A DNA stretch of 56,850 nucleotides from Bacteroidota bacterium (GTDB lineage: Bacteria; Bacteroidota; Ignavibacteria; Kryptoniales; JAKASW01). Below the pieces are notes generated by a model. The model saw nothing but the letters and a program-made list of their open reading frames with translations, did no database searches and had not been told where the DNA came from. Position 1 is the first letter of the stretch. Every line of letters starts with the position of its first letter. The stretch spans positions 1-56,850 of the forward strand of contig JAJZVO010000024.1 in assembly GCA_021845665.1 (NCBI GenBank), in the 5' to 3' direction. This document shows positions 36,606-44,603 of the stretch, one piece after another. The translations under genes were made by a program, and so were the position numbers.

Positions 36606-37802
36606 ATGAATTATTCCATAAAAAAAGATATAATGGTACTCGGTTTTTCACGAGTTACGAGAAGTATTGCAGCGGGAATGATCAACGTGGCGTTCCCTTA
36701 TTATATACTTACAAACCTTCACTATGGGGCATTCGTCATCGGCCTCATCTATGTATCCGCGACCGTCGCTACGGCGATACTTGGCTTTCTTTCCGGCATC
36801 ACAACGGATGTCTGGGGGAAGAGAGGCACGCTCTTGATAGTAAGCGCATTGCTCCCTCTCAGTGCCGTAATGGTCTATCTTTCGACAAGCCTTTGGATGA
36901 TTATTCCCGCTGCCATGCTGGGCGGCTATTCCGCTTCGGGCTCCCTCGCGGGAGGCGGCATCGGAGGCGCAGTCCAACCCATTCAGAGCGCCGTCCTTGC
37001 CAATTTGGCCCCCAGCGAGAAGAGGACAAGCTACTTCTCTTTCTTTACGTTCCTGTCCGGCGTGACTGCGGCAGTCGGTGCCCTCCTAACAAAGCTGTTC
37101 GATGTCCGTGACATCTTCATGGTGTCGGCGATTATTTCTGCGGTCGGCGTCCCCGGGCTGTGGTATCTTCACGTCTCCGAAGCGAGGGGAAAGATCGGAA
37201 AATTGAAGACAAAATCCACGATCGGAAAATTCACGCTGACAGGAATGCTCAATGGACTTTCGCAGGGACTCATCGTCCCGTTTCTCATCCCGTTCTTCGT
37301 CCTCGTGTACCATGTTCCAAAGTCGCTGATGTCGGAATACGCCTTCGCAAGCGGTGTTCTCGGCTCGGTTGCGATTCTTGGTGCACCGATGCTGGAAAAA
37401 TACTTCGGCTTCGTCAAGAGCATAGTCTTCACAAGAGGCCTCGGTACCTTATTGTTCGTGATCTTCCCCATATTGAGGTCCCTACCGGTGGCGGCGTTCA
37501 TATATATCATCGGTCCAGCCCTGAGGGTGATGGCGCTCCCTATTCAGCAATCGGAGCTGACCAAGCGTGTAGACAATGACGAGATGGGAAGAGCTCTCGG
37601 GATAAACCAGGTCGCGAGACTCGCTGCTTCATCTACAGGGACAGGCTTGAGCGGGTATCTGATGGAAACTGCGCTCTTCGAGATGCCTTTCTTCATCTAT
37701 GGTGTGATAATGGCTGCAAATCTCTACCTGTACATAAAGTTCTTCGGAACGAGGAAAGCGGAAGTCGACGAGGATCTGGAAGAAGAAGCCGATGTCAAAT
37801 AG
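36606..37802 (+). CDS. MFS transporter, tandem copy 2
   Basis: 398 residues, second member of the tandem pair. Same topology as copy 1, with GITTDVWGKRGTLLI in the loop 2-3 position and the C-terminal ALGINQVARLAASSTGTGLSGYL block. The tail is longer and acidic (EVDEDLEEEADVK), unlike copy 1. The 115-base spacer has no promoter I can defend, so the two may share one transcript. A small GC hairpin follows the stop codon. Divergence from copy 1 in the transmembrane segments suggests the pair may differ in specificity or form a heteromer, which cannot be decided here. Confidence 0.85.
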   Translation: MNYSIKKDIMVLGFSRVTRSIAAGMINVAFPYYILTNLHYGAFVIGLIYVSATVATAILGFLSGITTDVWGKRGTLLIVSALLPLSAVMVYLSTSLWMIIPAAMLGGYSASGSLAGGGIGGAVQPIQSAVLANLAPSEKRTSYFSFFTFLSGVTAAVGALLTKLFDVRDIFMVSAIISAVGVPGLWYLHVSEARGKIGKLKTKSTIGKFTLTGMLNGLSQGLIVPFLIPFFVLVYHVPKSLMSEYAFASGVLGSVAILGAPMLEKYFGFVKSIVFTRGLGTLLFVIFPILRSLPVAAFIYIIGPALRVMALPIQQSELTKRVDNDEMGRALGINQVARLAASSTGTGLSGYLMETALFEMPFFIYGVIMAANLYLYIKFFGTRKAEVDEDLEEEADVK

Positions 37803-37803
37803 A

Positions 37804-37820
37804 CCGCGGCTCTTCCGCGG
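37804..37820 (+). terminator. Short GC-rich hairpin
   Basis: CCGCGG (37804-37809) and CCGCGG (37815-37820), each self-complementary, around CTCTT, directly after the stop codon of the second MFS gene. No T tract. Confidence 0.4.
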
Positions 37821-37913
37821 GTTCTGCAAGTTTCCCCAGGCGCCATTTAAGAAAAAGTGCGGGATGCATTGTCGCACGATGAACTGTTGAAGAACCGATG
37901 ATCCGAATCGCAC

Positions 37914-38336
37914 TCAGCAGAACTTTTGGAAAGTCTCTCTGAGCAATCCGGCGACTTCTTCGGGTTCCCGTCCCTCAATGTCGCTCCTGTGTATCATCTT
38001 CACCAGTCGCCCGTCTTTGAGAAGGGCGAACGACGGTGATGAAGGCGGCTGATCCGTGAAATAGCTTCTCGCGCGTTCAGTGGCCTCCCTGTCCTGACCG
38101 GCGAATACTGTCGTAATCTGGTCCGGTAATCTCTTGTCTTTCAAAGCGATAGAGAGCGCCGGCCTTGCGATGCTTCCTGTGCAGCCGCAGGTCGAGTTAA
38201 CGAAAACAAGCATGGTCCCCTTTTCCTTCACCGTGTTGTCCACTTCTTCCGCAGTCCTGAGCTCCCGTACGCCGAGCGACCTGACTTCCTTACGCATCTG
38301 ATCTATGAACAAGTCGAAAGTTTCAAACATCTTCAT
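37914..38336 (-). CDS. BrxA/BrxB-family bacilliredoxin
   Basis: 140 residues, full length. The thioredoxin-like fold carries the bacilliredoxin CGC motif (Cys50-Gly51-Cys52 in NSTCGCTGSIARPAL), the signature of the YphP/YqiW (BrxA/BrxB) family. These cytoplasmic proteins remove bacillithiol or similar mixed disulfides from oxidised proteins; whether this organism makes bacillithiol is not shown here. A helix ending LLRETFQKF closes the protein. GAGGAG-like sequence precedes the ATG. It is transcribed away from the MFS pair and toward it, after the phosphohexomutase gene. Confidence 0.9.
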   Translation of the reverse strand: MKMFETFDLFIDQMRKEVRSLGVRELRTAEEVDNTVKEKGTMLVFVNSTCGCTGSIARPALSIALKDKRLPDQITTVFAGQDREATERARSYFTDQPPSSPSFALLKDGRLVKMIHRSDIEGREPEEVAGLLRETFQKFC

Positions 38337-38350
38337 CTCCTCTGTTTGCT

Positions 38351-38366
38351 ATTGTAAACAAACAAT
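38351..38366. promoter_or_regulatory. Palindrome upstream of the bacilliredoxin gene
   Basis: ATTGT-AAACAA-ACAAT, a 5-bp inverted repeat 15 bp before the bacilliredoxin ATG and overlapping a TACAAT that could be its -10 box on the minus strand. It may be an operator; no regulator was identified. Confidence 0.3.
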
Positions 38367-38447
38367 TAGTCGAAAATGGTTTCCGGTAGAAAAGGCTGGA
38401 AAGCCGGTTGCAAACTGCGGGAAGTGCGGTGTATCCACAATGGGCTT

Positions 38448-38480
38448 AACCTTGTCACGGTTCTGACCCTTGACAAGGTT
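38448..38480 (-). terminator. Perfect 9-bp inverted repeat after the phosphohexomutase gene
   Basis: AACCTTGTC (38448-38456) and GACAAGGTT (38472-38480) around a 15-nt loop, 15 bp beyond the stop of the minus-strand mutase. No T tract on either strand, so terminator function is uncertain. Confidence 0.45.
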
Positions 38481-38494
38481 TGTCGATCATAGTC

Positions 38495-39895
38495 TTAAAG
38501 GTTCGTGATGGCTTCGAGTATCTTGTCTACCTTTTCCTTCGACTCCGCCTCGCAATAATAGCGGATAAGGGGCTCCGTGCCGGATGCGCGGACGAGCATC
38601 CAACCGCCGTCGGCGAAGAAGTATTTGAATCCGTCGATCTTTAGTACGTGGTCTACTTTATGTCCCGCAATTTCTTTCAAGCCTTTCTTCATTCTCGCGA
38701 GAACTTTCTGTTTGTACTTCTCGGTTGTGCGGACATCGATCCTTCTGTAAATGTGCGGCCCGACCTGCTCGAACAGTTCCTTGACGAGCTCACCGAGAGT
38801 ACGTTCTCTCTTCACCATCATTTCACAGAGCGTTAAGCCTAGGAACAATCCGTCGCGTTCGGGGATATGTCCCTTCAGGCCGACGCCGCCGCTTTCCTCG
38901 CCGCCTATGAGTACATCTCGCGAAACCATTAGCGAAGCGACATGCTTGAAGCCGACCGGCAATTCGGTCAGCGGAAGGTGGTATATCTTCGCCAGCTTGT
39001 CAGGCATCTCGCCTACCGAAACCGTTTTTACTATTTCGCCCCTCATCCCCTTGGTCTCGTAGAGATATTTCAGGAGGAGCGCATAGACCTCTTGCGGCCC
39101 GACGAAGTTCCCATGTTCGTCTACAGCCCCGATCCTGTCCGCATCTCCGTCCGTGGCGAGTCCCACGCTGTAATTACCGCCAGGGACAAGCTTCATGAGC
39201 TCCCGCAGATGCGCTGCGATCGGCTCGGGGTGCTCACCGCCGAACGACGGGTTGAATTCGTTGTGGATGACGGCTGCATCTTCGATGACTTGTTGGAGAA
39301 TCCCTTGTCCGGCTCCGTACATGGCGTCATGGACAATCCTCAAACGTGCACTCTTTATCGCCGCAATGTCGATCTTCTTCTTGAGATCATCTATATACAA
39401 CTGCCTGAGATTTGCCTTGCTGATCTTTCCCTTTTGTGCCAATTCCTCGAAACTCTTCTTGACTACTTCAAGGGCCTTTTCGGAAGTCTTGTTGGCCTCT
39501 TTCTCCACCTTGCCGACTACCTCGACATCTTCCGGTCCTCCAAAATCAGCTTTGAGTTTAAACCCATTATATCTTGCCGGGTTGTGGCTCGCGGTGATCA
39601 CCACGCCTGCCGCCGCTTTGAATTCCGGAATCGCGAGCGAAAGCGCCGGGGTTGGGCAGTAACCGTCTGATAGTATGACCTTCATCCCTGTATTCGCTAT
39701 TACCTGCGCCGTCCTCTCGGCAAACTCGACCGACAGGAATCTCGTGTCGTGGCCGACCAGGATCCCGTTCTTAGCCAGCTTATGTCTTTTGTAGTATCTT
39801 CCTGTCGCCAACGCCACCCTGGATACGTTGCTGAAAGTGTAATCCTGAGCGATTACTCCCCGCCATCCGTCAGTGCCGAATTTGATCTTCTCCAT
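38495..39895 (-). CDS. Phosphoglucomutase/phosphomannomutase
   Basis: 466 residues, full length for the alpha-D-phosphohexomutase family. It moves phosphate between C6 and C1 of a hexose phosphate via a phosphoserine. The four domain signatures are in order: TASHNPARYNGFK with catalytic Ser103, DGDADRIG (Mg2+ site), GEESGG (sugar recognition) and RASGTEPLIRYYCEA (phosphate binding) near the C-terminus. Glucose versus mannose preference is not readable; the GH94 phosphorylase would supply a sugar 1-phosphate for it, a plausible but unproven link. It has its own promoter divergent from the OPT transporter. Confidence 0.93.
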   Translation of the reverse strand: MEKIKFGTDGWRGVIAQDYTFSNVSRVALATGRYYKRHKLAKNGILVGHDTRFLSVEFAERTAQVIANTGMKVILSDGYCPTPALSLAIPEFKAAAGVVITASHNPARYNGFKLKADFGGPEDVEVVGKVEKEANKTSEKALEVVKKSFEELAQKGKISKANLRQLYIDDLKKKIDIAAIKSARLRIVHDAMYGAGQGILQQVIEDAAVIHNEFNPSFGGEHPEPIAAHLRELMKLVPGGNYSVGLATDGDADRIGAVDEHGNFVGPQEVYALLLKYLYETKGMRGEIVKTVSVGEMPDKLAKIYHLPLTELPVGFKHVASLMVSRDVLIGGEESGGVGLKGHIPERDGLFLGLTLCEMMVKRERTLGELVKELFEQVGPHIYRRIDVRTTEKYKQKVLARMKKGLKEIAGHKVDHVLKIDGFKYFFADGGWMLVRASGTEPLIRYYCEAESKEKVDKILEAITNL

Positions 39896-39925
39896 AGTCG
39901 TTATCCTTTTGGTTAGTACCCCGTT

Positions 39926-39954
39926 AAAATAGAAACCACTTTGCTAACTTTCAA
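39926..39954 (-). promoter_or_regulatory. Promoter of the phosphohexomutase gene
   Basis: Read on the minus strand: TTGAAA (39954-39949), exactly 17 bp, TATTTT (39931-39926). The start codon is 31 bp downstream with an AAGGAT ribosome binding site between. Confidence 0.6.
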
Positions 39955-39985
39955 CGAGGAGAATGGTCGGAAGGGTATAATTTCG

Positions 39986-40014
39986 TTGAAAATCCGGCGG
40001 GGGGCTTTTATATT
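39986..40014 (+). promoter_or_regulatory. Promoter of the OPT transporter gene
   Basis: TTGAAA (39986-39991), exactly 17 bp, TATATT (40009-40014). It is back to back with the mutase promoter, the two -35 boxes being 31 bp apart. The leader would be about 130 nt. Confidence 0.6.
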
Positions 40015-40151
40015 CACCAAGTCAAACGAAAGGCTGATTTGATTACTTCATCGGCTCGTGGCTGCAAAAATCTTCTTCTCTATAAACGTCTAACTGATTC
40101 ACAACCAAAACGACCGGGATCGCATCGGCGATCTGCGTGAAAGGAGTATCC

Positions 40152-42167
40152 ATGGCTGAACAGGTGAACGGCACTCGATTTCAATCGTATGTGCCTGCTG
40201 AAACAACCATGAGGGAATTCAGCCTCAGGGCAGTCTTACTTGGATTGGTAATGTGCGTCATCCTCGGAGCGGCCAATGCATATCTGGGACTGAAGGCCGG
40301 AATGACAATCGCCGCCACCTATCCGGCTGCTGTCATAGGCATGGCGGTCCTCAAAACTATGAAAGGAAGTCTGCTCGAAGAGAACATCGCCAGGACTGTC
40401 GGCGCGATCGGCGAGTCCATCGCCGCGGGAGCAGTCTTCACTATCCCGGCGTTTTACATTGCCGGTATATGGAAACATTTCGACAGCAGGCATTTCCTCG
40501 TAGCGACCGCCATCATGTTTGTCGGCAGTGTGCTGGGGATTCTTTTCGTGACAGTCCTGAGAAGGGTGATGGTCGAAGACAAGGAACTTCCATTCCCGGA
40601 ATCGATCGCAGCTTCTGAGATTCACAAAGCGGGTCGGACCGGCGGCACAGGAGCAAAGTATCTCTTTACCGCAATGGGGATCGGTGGATTGATCAATGCA
40701 TTGGGTCAGCTCAATTTCTTCGCCTCTGCCTGGGAGAGGTTCATCAAATTCACACCGCTTCCGTTGCCGCTCAGCACCGGCTCTTCGAGCGCGACCGTTC
40801 AGTCGGGAGGCGGTGCCCTTATAACGACCCCCGGAGTAAGCCCGGCGTATGTCGGTGTCGGCTACATAATCGGGCCTCGTCTTGCCGCATTAAATTTCAG
40901 CGGCGGTATCATAGCATGGGGACTCTTCGTCCCGCTCTTGCTCTATTTCATCGGGCCGACTGCACTTCCAGCGACCGCCTCGCAAAGTTCGTGGATCGCT
41001 CTCGCCTACTCGATCTCGCTGACTCTCGTCCGTCCTATCGCGATCGGCGGAATGCTTTTCAGTGCGGCGTACACGCTCTATAAAATGAGGAAGAGCCTGA
41101 GCGTCGGACTCGGCAGAGCGATCGGCGATGTCAGAAAGGCTGCCGCTGGTGGCAAAGTCGAAATAAGAACGGAACGCGACATGGATTTCAGATATGTCGG
41201 CGGCGGAATAATCCTTGCCGGTATCGCGACATTTTTCATCTATGATCATTTCGCCAATGAGGCCGTCGCTGCTTTGACCGCAACCATCGTCATGCTCGTT
41301 GCGGGATTCTTCTTCGCGGCGGTCTCCGGGTACCTTGTCGGCATCATAGGCTCGAGCAACAACCCGGTAAGCGGCCTCACGATTTCGACATTGTTGATAG
41401 CCGCGATTCTGATGGTGCTCCTGGGACAGACGGGTATCACTGGCGTCGCGGCGGTTCTCGGCGTCGCCGCGGTAGTATGTGTGGCCGCAGCGGTAGCGGG
41501 CGAGATGCTCCAGGATTTGAAAGTCGGCCATATATTAGGTGGTACGCCGTGGAAAATGCAGGTCGGCGACCTGCTGGGCGTCTTCGCCGGCTCCGCTGTG
41601 ATGTTCATACCTCTGATGATTCTCAATCAGGGCGACATCAACCGCGGCGGTACCGGCTTCGGCGGCGCGAACCTTCCTGCACCGCAGGCAGGCATGATGG
41701 CCGCTCTCGCCCAGGGAATAGTCGGCGGGCACATGGCGTGGCCGCTCGTAATAATCGGGATGATAATGGCGTTCGGATTTATCATCAGCGGCGTGCGGAG
41801 CCCGATGCTTGTCTTCGTCGGAATGTACCTTCCGTTCGGGACAGTCTCGGCGATATTCGTCGGCGGACTCATTCGCGGCATCGTGGACGTAATCGTGAAG
41901 CGCCGTAAGTTTAACGAAGCTCAGGGCGCCCGCGTGGAGAACACAGGTATCCTCCTCTCCTCGGGCTTCATTGCCGGTGAAGCACTGATGGGCCTCGTGT
42001 TTGCCGCGCTCGCCTTCTATGACGTCCAGTGGCCGATGATCTTCGTACATCCGAGCTTCGGCATAAGCATACTCGTATTCCTGGTTCTTGCGGCAATTCT
42101 CATCTACTATCCGTTGAGAAATGCAGGTTCGCCGGACCAGCCGGCGCCTCCGAAGGCAGCGATGTAG
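40152..42167 (+). CDS. OPT-family oligopeptide/metal-chelate transporter
   Basis: 671 residues from ATG 40152, five bases after AAAGGAG; a GTG 15 bases upstream is less likely. About 14-16 hydrophobic segments cover the protein, with the family landmark NAYLGLKAGMTIAATYPAAVIGM near the N-terminus. OPT transporters take up small peptides or metal chelates with protons across the inner membrane. The long GGTGFGGANLPAPQAGMMAALAQG loop and the final hydrophobic helix are also typical. It is monocistronic with a clear promoter and terminator; the substrate is unknown. Confidence 0.92.
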   Translation: MAEQVNGTRFQSYVPAETTMREFSLRAVLLGLVMCVILGAANAYLGLKAGMTIAATYPAAVIGMAVLKTMKGSLLEENIARTVGAIGESIAAGAVFTIPAFYIAGIWKHFDSRHFLVATAIMFVGSVLGILFVTVLRRVMVEDKELPFPESIAASEIHKAGRTGGTGAKYLFTAMGIGGLINALGQLNFFASAWERFIKFTPLPLPLSTGSSSATVQSGGGALITTPGVSPAYVGVGYIIGPRLAALNFSGGIIAWGLFVPLLLYFIGPTALPATASQSSWIALAYSISLTLVRPIAIGGMLFSAAYTLYKMRKSLSVGLGRAIGDVRKAAAGGKVEIRTERDMDFRYVGGGIILAGIATFFIYDHFANEAVAALTATIVMLVAGFFFAAVSGYLVGIIGSSNNPVSGLTISTLLIAAILMVLLGQTGITGVAAVLGVAAVVCVAAAVAGEMLQDLKVGHILGGTPWKMQVGDLLGVFAGSAVMFIPLMILNQGDINRGGTGFGGANLPAPQAGMMAALAQGIVGGHMAWPLVIIGMIMAFGFIISGVRSPMLVFVGMYLPFGTVSAIFVGGLIRGIVDVIVKRRKFNEAQGARVENTGILLSSGFIAGEALMGLVFAALAFYDVQWPMIFVHPSFGISILVFLVLAAILIYYPLRNAGSPDQPAPPKAAM

Positions 42168-42207
42168 ACCCGGATTTTATGGATTAGTCGGATTAACCGG
42201 ATTTGCA

Positions 42208-42240
42208 GAGGGCGGTCGAGTGGCCGCCCTCTCCGCTTTT
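42208..42240 (+). terminator. Rho-independent terminator of the OPT gene
   Basis: GAGGGCGGTC (42208-42217), loop GAGT, GGCCGCCCTC (42222-42231) with one G-U pair, then TCCGCTTTT. A GGATT-rich stretch precedes it. Confidence 0.85.
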
Positions 42241-42263
42241 GATATTTCCAATGATCATTCGAT

Positions 42264-42406
42264 GTAACCGCTCAGTTATGGGGCTATCGACCCTACGGCA
42301 TTCATTAAAATGAACGCCCGGCAATTGCGCGAAACCGCAAAGCGGTTTTGTTCACAACAGCCGTTCGTTTCAACGAATGGCGCGGAAACGGTAACTGAGC
42401 GGTTAC
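42264..42406. mobile_element. 143-bp IS66-type MITE with 8-bp target duplication
   Basis: Terminal inverted repeats are 15 bp and exact: GTAACCGCTCAGTTA (42264-42278) and TAACTGAGCGGTTAC (42392-42406). They begin with GTAA, as IS66-family ends do. The flanks are an exact 8-bp direct repeat, CATTCGAT at 42256-42263 and 42407-42414, which is the IS66 target duplication length. The interior has further palindromes (AAACCGC-aaa-GCGGTTT, TTCGTT-tc-AACGAA) and no coding frame, so it is non-autonomous. It sits just upstream of the BrnT promoter. The transposase source is not in this window. Confidence 0.88.
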
Positions 42407-42425
42407 CATTCGATTCCTGGTATGG

Positions 42426-42454
42426 TTGAACGGCCATATGCGAGTATGTATATT
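42426..42454 (+). promoter_or_regulatory. Promoter of the brnTA operon
   Basis: TTGAAC (42426-42431), exactly 17 bp, TATATT (42449-42454). Transcription would begin near 42461, 16 nt before the BrnT ATG. It starts 11 bp beyond the MITE target duplication. BrnA normally represses its own promoter, so an operator is expected here. Confidence 0.65.
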
Positions 42455-42476
42455 GAAACGTCTGATCGAGAGAGAA

Positions 42477-42773
42477 ATGTCTGCTCCAAAGACCACCTTT
42501 GAGTGGGATCAAGACAAGAACGAGAAAAATCAAAGGAAGCACGATTTGTCCTTTGAGGTGGCTCAATATGCCTTTGCCGATCCGCACAGAGTTATAGCGT
42601 CAGACCAGGAACACAGCGAGAGGGAAGAAAGGTTCTATTGTTTTGGGAAGGTTGGTGAAGACATAGTCACCGTTCGGTTTACGTACCGAAGCGAAAAGAT
42701 AAGAATTATCGGCGCAGGATATTGGAGGAAAGGAAAACAAATTTATGAGAAAGAAAACAAAATACACGAATGA
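42477..42773 (+). CDS. brnT: BrnT-family ribonuclease toxin
   Basis: 98 residues from ATG 42477 with GAGAG upstream; starts further 5' would lie inside the promoter. The family pattern is clear: FEWDQDKNEKNQRKHDLSFEVAQYAFADPHRV, then REERFYCFGKVGEDIVTVRFTYRSEKIRIIGA. BrnT has a RelE-like fold and cleaves RNA, arresting growth unless bound by BrnA. The downstream antitoxin overlaps by 29 bases, the usual toxin-first order of this system. All the core residues I can recall seem present, so it is presumably active. Confidence 0.93.
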   Translation: MSAPKTTFEWDQDKNEKNQRKHDLSFEVAQYAFADPHRVIASDQEHSEREERFYCFGKVGEDIVTVRFTYRSEKIRIIGAGYWRKGKQIYEKENKIHE

Positions 42774-42981
42774 AGAGATCGGCAAGATCGAAGTTGTCGA
42801 AGACTTCTTACCAAGACCTGAAGACCTTGCGTTCAAAGAACAGAACGTGAAGGTTACCCTAAATCTCAGCAAGGCCAGCGTTGAATTCTTCAAGAGGATA
42901 GCAAAAGATCATGGGAGCCAGTATCAGAAGGTAATCAGAGAACTCTTGGATACGTATTCTTCGCATTTTTCGTCCAAATGA
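42745..42981 (+). CDS. brnA: BrnA-family antitoxin
   Basis: 78 residues overlapping the end of brnT. An N-terminal arm (MRKKTKYTNEEIGKIEVVEDFLPRP) should wrap the toxin, and the C-terminal part VKVTLNLSKASVEFFKRIAKDHGSQYQKVIRELLDTY is a ribbon-helix-helix DNA-binding domain. The complex neutralises BrnT and represses the operon. The next gene begins 94 bases downstream. Confidence 0.9.
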   Translation: MRKKTKYTNEEIGKIEVVEDFLPRPEDLAFKEQNVKVTLNLSKASVEFFKRIAKDHGSQYQKVIRELLDTYSSHFSSK

Positions 42982-43075
42982 TATAGCGGATGGTGACGAA
43001 TAGGTTGTGGAATTGGGAAGATTTGCCAACACTTAAATCAGATGGTAAAGAGACCTAAAGGAGGAGGAACAGACA

Positions 43076-43849
43076 ATGAAACAGATACAAAAGGCAAAAC
43101 GGAAGTCCCCCTCGGGTTGCAAGACAACGGACTTGATATTTACCTCGTACGCAGCCACGAATAGCGAGGTATTTCCCCATATCATTCGGCTACATGTTCC
43201 AGCGGGTTCTAAGGTGGCAGACGTGACATACGGGAGGGGGGTGTTCTGGAAAGAGATTCCGATGGGAGAATACAGACTCTATCCAAGCGATCTCAAGACC
43301 GGAACGGATTGCCGAACATTACCTCACAAGAATGGAGAAATGGATTGCGTGGTGTTGGACCCTCCGTACATGGAGGGTTTGTTCCGGGAGGACGAAAGCT
43401 TTGCTGGTCAAGGAACACATACCGCTTTTCAAGAACATTATTCCAATGGGCAGCGGCCAAAGAACCTGAGTAAGAAATGGCATGATGCGGTTCTCGAACT
43501 ATACGTCCAGGCTGCAGTAGAAGCAAAGAGAGTGCTGAGGAAGAACGGAATCTTAATTGTGAAATGTCAGGACGAAGTATCGGCGGGTATTCAAAGGTTG
43601 ACGCATGTTGAGATCATTGTCAATCTCCATTACTTGGGATTCTATCCGAAAGACCTATTTGTGTTAACGAGGAACAACAAAGCTGGAGTAAGTCGAGTGG
43701 TTAAGCAACTACATGCACGGAAAAACCATTCATATTTCCTTGTGTTCGAAAAGGAGGCCACTGTCTCGAAAATGAATTCTATCGCGATAATGACTCATCT
43801 ACTAAGCGGTCAAGCAAGACAAACGGATCTTTTACATAGGGATCTATGA
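43076..43849 (+). CDS. DNA methyltransferase (N4-cytosine/N6-adenine type)
   Basis: 257 residues with AAAGGAGGAGG upstream. Motif I is VADVTYGRG (47-55) and the catalytic motif IV is VVLDPPY (Asp95-Tyr98), so the fold is a class I amino-methyltransferase acting on A-N6 or C-N4. VKCQDEV follows around residue 160. It is shorter than most type II enzymes and lacks an obvious separate target-recognition domain. Its 3' end runs 71 bases into the end of an opposing gene with a PD-(D/E)XK nuclease motif, so the two probably form a restriction-modification pair. The target sequence is unknown. Confidence 0.8.
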   Translation: MKQIQKAKRKSPSGCKTTDLIFTSYAATNSEVFPHIIRLHVPAGSKVADVTYGRGVFWKEIPMGEYRLYPSDLKTGTDCRTLPHKNGEMDCVVLDPPYMEGLFREDESFAGQGTHTAFQEHYSNGQRPKNLSKKWHDAVLELYVQAAVEAKRVLRKNGILIVKCQDEVSAGIQRLTHVEIIVNLHYLGFYPKDLFVLTRNNKAGVSRVVKQLHARKNHSYFLVFEKEATVSKMNSIAIMTHLLSGQARQTDLLHRDL

Positions 43850-44408
43850 GGGGCCAAGTAATCGGCATAGAAGAAGCCAGTAATTCGGACTGTTGAAGCG
43901 AGGTATACCTCTTGAACTTGCTTCGAGGCAGATCTCTATTCAGAGCAAAAGCAAACTCCCATTTTTTCGAGAAACCAAAGAGATTCACGGCAACCAAGTC
44001 AAACTCACCCACTCTTAGGCAGGTTGTCTTAACTTGGGAATCATCGGAGAACATTACATTTCGGCTGTCACTGGCATCGCATTGATAGATGGCCGAGAAC
44101 TTAGCTCCGTCCTTTTTGATCGTGTTGGTTTGAAGTGATTTAGATTCAATGCGAAAAGTTTTATGTCGGTAAGTAAGGCGAATATCGCCCTTCTTCTCTC
44201 TGTTGTGATCGTCGTCCTTCGTGACTTCGCTTACCCGGGCATCGCTGAAATACAGCCGTTTGAGTTTGTATTCGGCTACATATCCAAATACAAAGCCTCG
44301 GAGGCTGGGGTTGGTGTCAATGATGGAGGTAAGCTCTTCTGCGGTTAGGTCCCACCGATAGAGAACGTTTTGTTTTCTCAGCTTTTCAAGCTTGTCGAGG
44401 TTCGTCAC
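43779..44408 (-). CDS. Putative type II restriction endonuclease (PD-(D/E)XK)
   Basis: 209 residues, minus strand, convergent with the methyltransferase and overlapping it by 71 bases. The nuclease core is read from [22 protein letters not shown]: Asp75 on one strand, then Glu88-Ser-Lys90 on the next, the spacing of PD-(D/E)XK enzymes. The remaining sequence was not recognised. The likely reaction is double-strand cleavage at the site its partner methylates. It has a candidate promoter at 44433-44461. The identification depends on one motif plus context, so a different PD-(D/E)XK role is possible. Confidence 0.65.
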   Translation of the reverse strand: MTNLDKLEKLRKQNVLYRWDLTAEELTSIIDTNPSLRGFVFGYVAEYKLKRLYFSDARVSEVTKDDDHNREKKGDIRLTYRHKTFRIESKSLQTNTIKKDGAKFSAIYQCDASDSRNVMFSDDSQVKTTCLRVGEFDLVAVNLFGFSKKWEFAFALNRDLPRSKFKRYTSLQQSELLASSMPITWPLIDPYVKDPFVLLDRLVDESLSR

Positions 44409-44432
44409 AGTGCACGCTTTTTAGTTTTCAGA

Positions 44433-44461
44433 TAGATAGCAAATCATATACGAAAAAACAA
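44433..44461 (-). promoter_or_regulatory. Candidate promoter of the nuclease gene
   Basis: Minus strand: TTGTTT (44461-44456), 17 bp, TATCTA (44438-44433), 25 bp before the ATG at 44408. Confidence 0.45.
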
Positions 44462-44527
44462 TTCAGCAAAAAGCTCCTGAATTCGGCAGCCCCCAACGCA
44501 AAATAGCCTGCTACCTGAGTTTCCATC

Positions 44528-44556
44528 TTACACATTTTGTGATCCTGAGCTATATT
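44528..44556 (+). promoter_or_regulatory. Candidate promoter of the second BNR gene
   Basis: TTACAC (44528-44533), 17 bp, TATATT (44551-44556), 48 bp before the ATG at 44604, which has AAAGGAG upstream. Confidence 0.45.
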
Positions 44557-44603
44557 TCAACTCAGAGCTTCTTGCAGACCATAATTCAAAGGAGACCATC
44601 ACT

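Noticed and set aside
42264-42406. Integron attC site
   Set aside because: The toxin-antitoxin/restriction neighbourhood suggested cassettes, but no GTTRRRY/RYYYAAC core fits, no integrase is present, and the exact 8-bp flanking repeat points to transposition.
42426-42476. Upstream TTG start for BrnT
   Set aside because: It coincides with the -35 box of a well-formed promoter, and family members begin near the FEWD motif.
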